Below are positions 13,983 through 20,577 of a stretch of 35,741 nucleotides of DNA, piece by piece. Position numbers and translations under genes: made by a program. The stretch is from contig NZ_WCJE01000024.1 in NCBI RefSeq assembly GCF_016743335.1, positions 1 to 35,741 of the forward strand, written 5' to 3'. Numbering within the stretch: the first letter of the stretch is position 1; every line of letters starts with the position of its first letter. The notes under the pieces are model-generated. The model did not search any database. It was not told the DNA's origin and worked only from the letters and a program-made list of their open reading frames with translations. Source of the DNA: Streptococcus suis. GTDB lineage: Bacteria; Bacillota; Bacilli; Lactobacillales; Streptococcaceae.

Positions 13983-14429
13983 GTGGAGCAGACGATTTCA
14001 GCTGCGGAGTGGCAGGTCATGCGGGTCTTGTGGGCCCAGCCTGGTGCGACTTCCCAGGAAATTATTCAGGTCTTGCAGGAAGGCTTTGATTGGCAGGCGA
14101 CGACCATTAAGACACTTTTGGGGCGGCTGCGGAAGAAAAACTATTTGAGAATGGCTAAGGAAACTAGCAAGTACCACTACTACCCGCTTATCAGTGAAGA
14201 GGACCATTTGCAGGGGCAGGTGGAGCTCTTACTGGCTACCATATGCTCCACAAAGCAGGGACAACTGGTTGAAAACTTGCTAGAGACAGGGATATTTTCC
14301 AAAAAGACTTTAGAAAAGTTGGCGATAAAAATTCGTCAGTTGCAAGAATCAGCACCTGAGCATGTGGTCTGTCAGTGCTTGGCGGGGCAATGTACCTGTG
14401 GTCATCATAAAAAAGGAGAACTACGATGA
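13983..14429 (+). CDS. copY: CopY, copper-responsive repressor
   Basis: This 148-residue BlaI/MecI/CopY-family repressor starts at GTG 13983, with GGAGG 7 nt upstream. The frame upstream of that is the ribosome site itself. The N-terminal winged helix (about 5-75) includes ISAAEWQVMRVLW and the recognition segment TTIKTLLGRLRKK. The C-terminus has the copper/zinc sensor CQCLAGQCTC (C130, C132, C137, C139), the classic CxCx4CxC. In this family zinc favours DNA binding and copper(I) releases it. It overlaps copZ by 4 nt. The copper ATPase usually encoded with it is absent here. Confidence 0.93.
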   Translation: MEQTISAAEWQVMRVLWAQPGATSQEIIQVLQEGFDWQATTIKTLLGRLRKKNYLRMAKETSKYHYYPLISEEDHLQGQVELLLATICSTKQGQLVENLLETGIFSKKTLEKLAIKIRQLQESAPEHVVCQCLAGQCTCGHHKKGELR

Positions 14430-14635
14430 AACAAATCTTGAAGTTGAAAAACCTGTCTTGTCAAAACTGTGTTAAACATGTGACCAATCGCCTCTTGGAC
14501 TTGGATGGGGTGGAAGAGGTGAAAATCCAGCTGGATCAGCAGTTGGCGGAGGTGGAAACCTCTGTAGCCTATGACTTGGAAGGTTATCAAGAGGCCTTGG
14601 AAGATACGGTCTATGAAGTAGAAGAGTTGGTATAA
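14426..14635 (+). CDS. copZ: CopZ-type copper chaperone
   Basis: This 69-residue single HMA domain has the metal site LSCQNCVKH (C12, C15) in the first loop of a ferredoxin-like fold. CopZ carries copper(I) to a CopA ATPase and to CopY. The ATG overlaps the copY stop (ATGA), and AAGGAG lies about 7 nt upstream. No P-type ATPase gene follows before the terminator, so its partner must be encoded elsewhere or be missing. Confidence 0.88.
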   Translation: MKQILKLKNLSCQNCVKHVTNRLLDLDGVEEVKIQLDQQLAEVETSVAYDLEGYQEALEDTVYEVEELV

Positions 14636-14638
14636 GCG

Positions 14639-14665
14639 AAAAAGCAGCCGTCGGGCTGCTTTTTA
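14639..14665. terminator. Bidirectional terminator between copZ and the HIT gene
   Basis: AGCAGCC (14643-14649) pairs with GGCTGCT (14654-14660) around GTCG. It is flanked by A5 before and T5 after, so it serves both convergent genes. It overlaps the last codon of the HIT gene. Confidence 0.85.
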
Positions 14666-15040
14666 TAATGCTTTGAGAAAATGAGTCAGGTCCAGCTGTA
14701 CTTGTGCAAGTGAAATTTGGTCCCAGAAGCCGTCTGATCGAAAGCGTGGAATCAGGTGGACATGGAAGTGGGTTCCAGCATCAAACAAGCGATCGTTGCA
14801 GGCTATGGTCACACCGTCAATTGTCAATGCTTGGCAGAGTTTATCAGTCAAAAAGACTTCCAAGTCCGATAGCTCATAGCGAACAGCAGAAGGGATTTGG
14901 CTGAGCGTGTCATAGTGTTCCTTGCTGATAATCAGTAGATGCCCTGTTTGGACAGGGTCAATATCCCAGACGACCTTGAAATGTTCCGTCTGGTAGAGAA
15001 TATCTTCTTCTTTGAGTTGGTGGCAAAAAATGCAGGTCAT
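14663..15040 (-). CDS. HIT-family nucleotide hydrolase/transferase
   Basis: This 125-residue HIT protein has the catalytic triad motif HFHVHLIPR (H91, H93, H95), with the nucleophile expected at the middle histidine, and an N-terminal CIFC pair (C3, C6). Members hydrolyse dinucleoside polyphosphates or nucleoside phosphoramidates. The substrate is not evident. The upstream sequence AGGAGAAAAGAC gives a ribosome site. It is read convergently with copZ. It is not obviously part of the tyrS unit because a terminator hairpin (15065-15088) lies between. Confidence 0.9.
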   Translation of the reverse strand: MTCIFCHQLKEEDILYQTEHFKVVWDIDPVQTGHLLIISKEHYDTLSQIPSAVRYELSDLEVFLTDKLCQALTIDGVTIACNDRLFDAGTHFHVHLIPRFRSDGFWDQISLAQVQLDLTHFLKAL

Positions 15041-15064
15041 GTCTTTTCTCCTAGGTTAGCAGAA

Positions 15065-15088
15065 AAGGAAATCACATAGGATTTCCTT
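15065..15088 (-). terminator. Terminator of the tyrS-TMEM175 unit
   Basis: AAGGAAATC (15065-15073) pairs perfectly with GATTTCCTT (15080-15088). On the minus strand it is followed by TTTCT, 6 nt past the stop of the channel gene. Confidence 0.75.
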
Positions 15089-15093
15089 GGGAA

Positions 15094-15876
15094 TTATATG
15101 TGTTTTACTCTAACTGCCATTTTTTCTTTCCGCTCCTGCCGTCTCTTTTCGAAGAAGGCTGCTCCTAGGAAAGATACGATTGGGCGTAAAATGTAGAAAT
15201 AAAAGGCAAGTGTCGGATTAAAGTAAGCAAATAGGATAACGACGATGTTGAAAAGGGCGACGGTCACCAATTGTCGTAAGTGTGCCATGGAAACAAACCG
15301 CTTTGTATATGTTGTTCCGGCAAACTTTTCTTGTAGGACAAAGTAATTCAAAATGGATTGACAGAGATTGACTGCAATGGTCACGACCCCATAACCAACA
15401 ACAGCCGTGGTAGTTATGCCTTCCATCATCCACCGAGTAAAGAGGGGAATGAGGGCTAGCGTTGCCATAAAGTTGAATTGAACAATCAAGATTTTGCTGG
15501 TTGCGTGCTCAATCTGTCCCAGAATCTTGTGGTTGTCATACCAAAAATCCGCCACGATGAAAAAGGATACAAAGAAGATGAGGATGCCAGTGAAAAAGTG
15601 ATGTGTATCAACAGTGTCGCTCGGTAAAGGAATTTCCAGCAACATCATGGTGATGATAACCCCAATCACTGCGTCGGAGAACACCTCCAGATGTTCCTTC
15701 AGGCGTTTGGCACGACGTGTCTCATCCTCACGATAGAGTTGGTCCAAAAATGCTTGACGTTCATCGGCAGACAAATGCTCTAACTCAGGATGCAAAAGAC
15801 TGGCTTCCTGAGCCATTTGTTCAAAGTAGTCGTTCAAAAATTCTTGATTTTTAGGATTTTGCTTGGTATTTTTCAT
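15094..15876 (-). CDS. TMEM175-family (DUF1211) membrane protein, potassium channel-like
   Basis: This 260-residue protein has a charged 55-residue N-terminal extension and then about six membrane segments. The hallmark FSD motif (F66-S67-D68, in VFSDAVIGVIITMML) lies at the start of the first segment, as in bacterial TMEM175 channels, which conduct potassium as tetramers. A second landmark is DFWYDNHK after the third segment. The gene follows tyrS by 3 nt, so the two are co-transcribed. The soluble N-terminal extension (HPELEHLSADERQAFLDQL) is longer than I expect for the family. Transport function is inferred from the motif only. Confidence 0.85.
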   Translation of the reverse strand: MKNTKQNPKNQEFLNDYFEQMAQEASLLHPELEHLSADERQAFLDQLYREDETRRAKRLKEHLEVFSDAVIGVIITMMLLEIPLPSDTVDTHHFFTGILIFFVSFFIVADFWYDNHKILGQIEHATSKILIVQFNFMATLALIPLFTRWMMEGITTTAVVGYGVVTIAVNLCQSILNYFVLQEKFAGTTYTKRFVSMAHLRQLVTVALFNIVVILFAYFNPTLAFYFYILRPIVSFLGAAFFEKRRQERKEKMAVRVKHI

Positions 15877-15879
15877 CGC

Positions 15880-17136
15880 TTAATAAGTCAAAACAGAATA
15901 CTTCTTCTTCCCACGACGGATAACGGTCAACTCGCCGTCAATCTTGTCACTGTCAGAAAGGGTATAGTCCAAGTCCTGCACACGCTCACCGTTGACATAA
16001 ATGGCACCATTTTGCACATCTTCACGAGCTTGGCGTTTTGAGTTGACAATACCAGAGGTGACTAGGAGTTCAACGATGTTAAGGTTGTCTTCAGCCTGTA
16101 CAGCGTAGTTTGGAACGTTGCTGAGGCCCTGTTTGAGTTCTTTTGCGGACAGATTTTTGATGTTGCCTGCGAACAATTGCTCGGTGATGTTAAGGGCTTG
16201 GTTATAGGCTTCTTCACCGTGAACCAATGTCACGACTTCCTTAGCCAAAATCTTCTGAGCCAAACGTTCATGACGGGCAGCGTCAAATTGTTTCTCGATT
16301 TCAGCAATCTCATCTAATGACAAGAAAGTAAAGATTTTCAAGAAACGAACAGCATCATCGTCCATGACATTGAGCCAGAATTGGTACATTTCATAAGGGG
16401 AAGTCTTGTCGGCATCCAACCAAACGGCGTTGCCTTCAGACTTACCGAACTTCTTACCTGTCGAGTCGGTGATAAGTGGTACAGTCATGACATGACCAGA
16501 CTTGTCAGCCTTGCGGCGAAGCAATTCAGTACCTGCTGTCATGTTGCCCCACTGGTCAGAACCACCGATTTGTAGGGTCACATTGTGCTTGTCATTAAGC
16601 TCGTAGAAGTCATAGCCCTGCATGATTTGGTAAGCAAACTCGGTGTAGGAAATCCCTGTTTCAATCCGTTTTTTCACAGAGTCCTTGCTCATCATATAGT
16701 TGACCGTGTAGTATTTACCAACATCACGAAGGAAGTCGATAAAGCTGATGTCTGAGAACCAGTCGTAGTTGTTGACCATTTCGGCCTTGTTGTCACCATT
16801 TTCAAAATCCAAGAAGCGAGAAAGCTGACCTTGAATTTTTGTCACCCAACCGTCCACGGTGTCCTTGGTTTGCAAGCTGCGCTCCGCATCCTTGAAGGAA
16901 GGATCGCCAATCAGACCAGTCGCACCGCCAACTAGGGCGTAAGGCTTGTGGCCAGCCAACTGCAAACGACGGCTGGTTAAGATAGCAACCAAGTGCCCCA
17001 AGTGTAAACTATCTGCTGTTGGATCGTATCCAGTGTAATAAGAAACCTGTCCTTCTGTCAATGCTTTTACCAAGGCTTCTTCGTCTGTCGTTTGAAAGAC
17101 CAAGCCACGAGCTTTTAGTTCTTCAAAAATGTTCAT
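15880..17136 (-). CDS. tyrS: Tyrosyl-tRNA synthetase
   Basis: This 418-residue class I synthetase charges tRNA-Tyr. The HIGH-type motif is HLGH (45-48) after [12 protein letters not shown]. The tyrosine-binding region includes [10 protein letters not shown] (189-198), the KMSKS-type loop is KFGKS (229-233), and an S4 RNA-binding domain covers about 350-418. The length is standard. GGAG lies about 9 nt upstream of the start. The 5' leader is only about 85 nt and I see no T-box, so it is probably not tRNA-regulated in that way. It is divergent from the PBP gene. Confidence 0.96.
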   Translation of the reverse strand: MNIFEELKARGLVFQTTDEEALVKALTEGQVSYYTGYDPTADSLHLGHLVAILTSRRLQLAGHKPYALVGGATGLIGDPSFKDAERSLQTKDTVDGWVTKIQGQLSRFLDFENGDNKAEMVNNYDWFSDISFIDFLRDVGKYYTVNYMMSKDSVKKRIETGISYTEFAYQIMQGYDFYELNDKHNVTLQIGGSDQWGNMTAGTELLRRKADKSGHVMTVPLITDSTGKKFGKSEGNAVWLDADKTSPYEMYQFWLNVMDDDAVRFLKIFTFLSLDEIAEIEKQFDAARHERLAQKILAKEVVTLVHGEEAYNQALNITEQLFAGNIKNLSAKELKQGLSNVPNYAVQAEDNLNIVELLVTSGIVNSKRQAREDVQNGAIYVNGERVQDLDYTLSDSDKIDGELTVIRRGKKKYSVLTY

Positions 17137-17226
17137 GTGGGCTGTCTCCTTTAGGTTTAATATACAGGACCATAAATCATTTTATATGATTTTTGGACCG
17201 AACTTCATTTTAAAAAATTTCTCCCT

Positions 17227-17270
17227 ATTATACCACGAAATTGCGGAAAATAAACAAAATTTGGTATAAT
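17227..17270. promoter_or_regulatory. Divergent promoters of tyrS and the PBP gene
   Basis: On the plus strand TTGCGG (17241-17246), an 18-bp spacer and TGGTATAAT (ending 17270) form an extended -10 promoter for the PBP. On the minus strand TGGTATAAT (the -10 proper is 17227-17232) is an equally strong extended -10 for tyrS, with a poor -35. The two promoters overlap, so their firing may interfere. Confidence 0.8.
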
Positions 17271-17289
17271 GGAACGATAAGGAGTTAAT

Positions 17290-19713
17290 ATGACGACTAA
17301 ATCAGATAAGCAAGATTTTAAAAAGAAAATCAGTGCCCTAGGCTTAGGGGATGTAGTAGGAGTTTTCCTTCGGACGCTGAAATTATTATTCAATTCAGTA
17401 GCTGTCTTGGTGTTCCTATTCGGTCTTTTTGGTGCGGGCATAGGAATTGGTTTCGTGGTTAGTCTTTTTGATGACGTTAAGATTCCCAAAACAGAGGAAC
17501 TGGTAGCGAAGGTTTCAGAAGTTAGTCGGATTTCCACCGTTACCTATTCGGATGGTAGCTTGGTGTCGGAAGTTAATTCAGATCTGCTTCGTGTACCCAT
17601 TACTTCGGAAGAGGTCTCGAATTATCTAAAACAGGCTGTAATTGCGACAGAGGATGAAACATTTGAAACCCACAATGGGGTTGTGCCTAAGGCTGTTTTG
17701 CGTGCGGCACTGGGATCAGTTGGTCTAGGTTCATCTAGCGGTGGTTCAACCTTGACGCAGCAATTGATAAAACAGCAACTTGTCGGAGATGCTCCAACCT
17801 TTACGCGTAAGGCTAATGAGATTGTTTCGGCTTTGGCATTAGAGCGGAATATGACCAAGGAAGAGATTTTGACCATTTACTTAAATGTTTCTCCATTTGG
17901 TCGAAATAATCAGGGACGAAATATTGCAGGGGTAGAAGCTGCGGCTCAGGGAATTTTTGGTAAACCAGCGAAAGACTTGACTGTTCCGCAGGCTGCTTTT
18001 ATTGCAGGCTTACCTCAAAGTCCGATTGTTTATTCTCCCTATGCATCAGATGGAACACGTAAATCAGATGAAGATATGATTTACGGTATTGAACGCTATC
18101 AAGATGTTCTCTTTAATATGTATCGGGCGTCATTCTTGACCAAGGAAGAATACGAAACCTACAAAGCTTACGATATTAAACAAGATTTTATTGCTCCAGC
18201 TCCTGTAATGGCGGATACGAAAGATTATCTCTACTACGAGGTCATGGAAGAAGCGCAAGAGGTTATGTTTGATTATCTGGTAAAACGCGATAAGGTTTCT
18301 GAAAATGACTTGAAAAACGATGAAACTAAGGCTTCCTATGAAGAATTGGCTAAGCAAGAATTGAGTCAAGGCGGCTATACGATCAAGAGTACCGTTGATC
18401 AAGTAATCTATGCGGCGATGCAGTCTGTTGTGGCAAATTATGGCTCTGTTTTGGATGATGGAAACGAATATGTCGAGACAGGCAGTGTCTTAATTGATAA
18501 TGCCACAGGGGCCATTTTAGGATTTGTGGGTGGTCGCGATTATGCAACCAACCAAAATAACCATGCCTTTGATACTCTTCGTTCGCCAGCGTCAACCATC
18601 AAGCCTCTGTTAGCTTACGGTATTGCGATTGATCAAGGTTTGATAGGTTCTGCCAGCATCCTTTCCGATTATCCAACGAACTTCTCAAGTGGACAACCGA
18701 TTATGTATGGTTCAGGACGTGGTACTGGTATGATGAACTTACAGACGGCTATTGACCGTTCTGTTAACATTCCTGCTTTTTGGACCTATAAGATGATGAG
18801 AAATGCAGGTGTAGATGCCAAAGCGTACATGGATAAAATGAATTATCATATTCCTATGTACGATATTGAAAGTGTACCGTTGGGCGGTGGTGTTGAAATT
18901 TCAGTATTGACAAATACCAATGCCTATCAAACTTTGGCAAATGGTGGCGTTTATAACAAACATTACATTGTTGAAAGCATTACTGCTTCTGATGGAACAG
19001 TAGTGTATCAGCATGAAGCGGCTCCGGTTCAGGTCTATTCTAAAGCAACTGCAAGTATTATGAACCAGCTTTTGAGACAGGTTGTCAACTCTGGTTATAC
19101 TACGACGTTCAAGAGTCGATTGAGTGGTTTAAACCCACAGGCAGCATCATCTGATTTCGTCGGTAAGACGGGAACAAGTAATGAAGTCAATGACGTGTGG
19201 CTCATGCTATCAACCCCTAGAGTAACTTTAGGTACCTGGGCTGGGAATGATGATAACTCAGAAATGTATGTCTGGACAGGCTACCACAATAATTCACAAT
19301 ATGTGGCCTATATGGTTGATGCGCTTTACAATGTTAATGCGGATATGTTCGCAGGAAAATTTGAATTAGACAGTAGTGTTATTGCTTCTAGTGTCGTTGC
19401 TTCTACAGGTCAACGTGCAGGGACGACACAGGTAAATGGGCGCCAAGTAACAGTTGGTGGTGCGATGACAACTAGTTATTGGGCTAAAAATGGTGCACCA
19501 GTAACGAGTTATAACTTCATGGTTGGGGGGACAGATAGTGACCGAGCACAGGCTTGGAATACAATTATCGGTTCCCAAACGCCAACATCAAGTAGCTCAA
19601 CCCAACGAAGCAGTTCGACTCGGAGTAGAACGAGTTCTTCAGCTAATAACACGAACCAGTCATCAGAAACGCAAACAGCAACTAGTGAGCAAGCGAATAA
19701 TGATTCACCTTGA
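17290..19713 (+). CDS. pbp1b: Class A penicillin-binding protein (PBP1b type)
   Basis: This 807-residue bifunctional cell-wall synthase has a cytosolic N-terminus, one membrane segment (about 35-60) and then a GT51 glycosyltransferase with catalytic ATEDETFETHNG (E121) and GGSTLTQQLIKQQL. The transpeptidase has SxxK in SPASTIKP (about residue 436), an SVN-type motif in DRSVNIPAFW and KTGTSNE (about 625). The C-terminal 50 residues are Ser/Thr/Asn-rich, as in streptococcal PBP1b. GGAG lies 8 nt before the ATG. The stop codon overlaps the -35 box of the next promoter, which leads into the rpoB leader. Confidence 0.93.
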   Translation: MTTKSDKQDFKKKISALGLGDVVGVFLRTLKLLFNSVAVLVFLFGLFGAGIGIGFVVSLFDDVKIPKTEELVAKVSEVSRISTVTYSDGSLVSEVNSDLLRVPITSEEVSNYLKQAVIATEDETFETHNGVVPKAVLRAALGSVGLGSSSGGSTLTQQLIKQQLVGDAPTFTRKANEIVSALALERNMTKEEILTIYLNVSPFGRNNQGRNIAGVEAAAQGIFGKPAKDLTVPQAAFIAGLPQSPIVYSPYASDGTRKSDEDMIYGIERYQDVLFNMYRASFLTKEEYETYKAYDIKQDFIAPAPVMADTKDYLYYEVMEEAQEVMFDYLVKRDKVSENDLKNDETKASYEELAKQELSQGGYTIKSTVDQVIYAAMQSVVANYGSVLDDGNEYVETGSVLIDNATGAILGFVGGRDYATNQNNHAFDTLRSPASTIKPLLAYGIAIDQGLIGSASILSDYPTNFSSGQPIMYGSGRGTGMMNLQTAIDRSVNIPAFWTYKMMRNAGVDAKAYMDKMNYHIPMYDIESVPLGGGVEISVLTNTNAYQTLANGGVYNKHYIVESITASDGTVVYQHEAAPVQVYSKATASIMNQLLRQVVNSGYTTTFKSRLSGLNPQAASSDFVGKTGTSNEVNDVWLMLSTPRVTLGTWAGNDDNSEMYVWTGYHNNSQYVAYMVDALYNVNADMFAGKFELDSSVIASSVVASTGQRAGTTQVNGRQVTVGGAMTTSYWAKNGAPVTSYNFMVGGTDSDRAQAWNTIIGSQTPTSSSSTQRSSSTRSRTSSSANNTNQSSETQTATSEQANNDSP

Positions 19714-19738
19714 TTTTTCCTAGTACTTGTGCTATAAT
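19710..19738 (+). promoter_or_regulatory. Candidate promoter of the rpoBC leader
   Basis: TTGATT (19710-19715), a spacer of exactly 17 bp and TATAAT (19733-19738), preceded by the extended element TGC, form a strong promoter. Its -35 overlaps the PBP stop codon. Transcription from here would give rpoB a 5' leader of about 830 nt, containing the hairpin at 19794-19834 and the repeat array. Confidence 0.8.
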
Positions 19739-19793
19739 AGCGTAAATTATTTGTCGTGTGTCTTGTTTGAAATATTGTCCAGACAAGGCTTGC

Positions 19794-19840
19794 AGCAGTT
19801 AAATCAAACTTTTTCAAAGGAAGATTTAGCTGCTCTTTTT
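19794..19840 (+). terminator. Terminator-like hairpin in the rpoB leader (possible attenuator)
   Basis: AGCAGTTAAATC (19794-19805) pairs with GATTTAGCTGCT (19823-19834), all 12 positions including one G-T pair. C and five T residues follow. It stands about 50 nt after the predicted start of the upstream promoter. It may stop PBP read-through, or act as an attenuator for rpoBC. TTGTC/GACAA pairing at 19776-19787 could form a second small hairpin just before it. Confidence 0.65.
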
Positions 19841-19947
19841 GTGTCTATGAGGAATTTTTTTGAGAATTGTTACCTATTCTTAAAGATTCTAAAAATTCAG
19901 AAAAAGGATGAATATTAGTCATCACATGGCTGTATATAATTGAACTC

Positions 19948-20548
19948 GGGCTACACTCCTGTAGAACTTTGACTTTGTTTACCCCTTGGCGTCGTAAACG
20001 TCTGAACTTTCTTCGACATTCTGTCAAGAAAGTCCTGGTCGTTCTGACGAGGATGCGTCAACGAAATCAAAGATTTCGGACTTACCGCTTATTTTCTTTT
20101 GGAGTGTTAAACGCCCTCGTATCTTTAATTGAACTCGGACTAAATTCGTCGGAAAAAAGATAAATCTCCTAGTGTCTGATGACACTTCGTTGATTTCCTA
20201 TTTTCTCTCGAATTTTACGTCCTCGTATCTTTTAATTGAACTCGGACTAAATTCGTCGGAAAAAAGATAAATCTCCTAGTGTCTGATGGCACTACGTCGA
20301 TTTCCTATTTTTCTCTCGAATTTTACGTCCTCGTATCTTTTAATTGAACTCGACCTAAAACCTGTGTGAAAAAGATAGAGCTCCTTGTGTCTGGTGACAC
20401 GGCGTCACTCTCCTATTTTCACTTTGGTTTTCACGGTCTCGTATCTTTTAATTGAACTCGCCTACAACTCTGTGAAAAAAGATAAACAGCTCCTAGGAGG
20501 CTTGCCTCCGTCGTCGTGTTTCCTATTTTTCTTTGAGTTGTTTACGGC
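19948..20548 (+). ncRNA. Tandem array of five structured RNA units in the rpoB leader
   Basis: Five consecutive units each begin and end with complementary arms: 19948-20116, 20137-20222, 20244-20330, 20352-20438 and 20460-20548. They are separated by a conserved linker of about 20 nt containing GTATCTTTTAATTGAACTC; the copies before units 1 and 2 are shorter. The outer helix is GGGC/GCCC, GGAC/GTCC (twice), GACC/GGTC and GCC/GGC. The next helix is ACACTCC/GGAGTGT, AAATTCG/CGAATTT (twice), AAAACC/GGTTTT and ACAACTC/GAGTTGT. Each pair changes together. Units 2-5 share an inner element, A-rich AAAGATA opposite TCCTATTTT, then covarying AATC/GATT, GAG/CTC or AACA/TGTT. A GC-rich apical hairpin follows (AGTGTC/GACACT in unit 2, GGAGGC/GCCTCC in unit 5). 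No convincing coding frame runs through. I do not recognise a known RNA family. Regulation of rpoBC is inferred from position. Confidence 0.85.
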
Positions 20549-20577
20549 TTAGTATCTTATTACAAAGGAGAAAACTT

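Noticed and set aside
14636..14662. Remnant of a copA gene after copZ
   Set aside because: Only a terminator hairpin lies between copZ and the HIT gene; no ATPase sequence is present.
17137..17220. T-box riboswitch upstream of tyrS
   Set aside because: The leader is only about 85 nt and contains no T-box sequence or specifier stem. Only a small A/T-rich hairpin is present.
20115..20548. Tandem repeats of about 106-111 bp that might be a CRISPR array
   Set aside because: The period is far too long, there are no unique spacers between short identical repeats, and no cas genes are near. The helices covary, which fits structured RNA.
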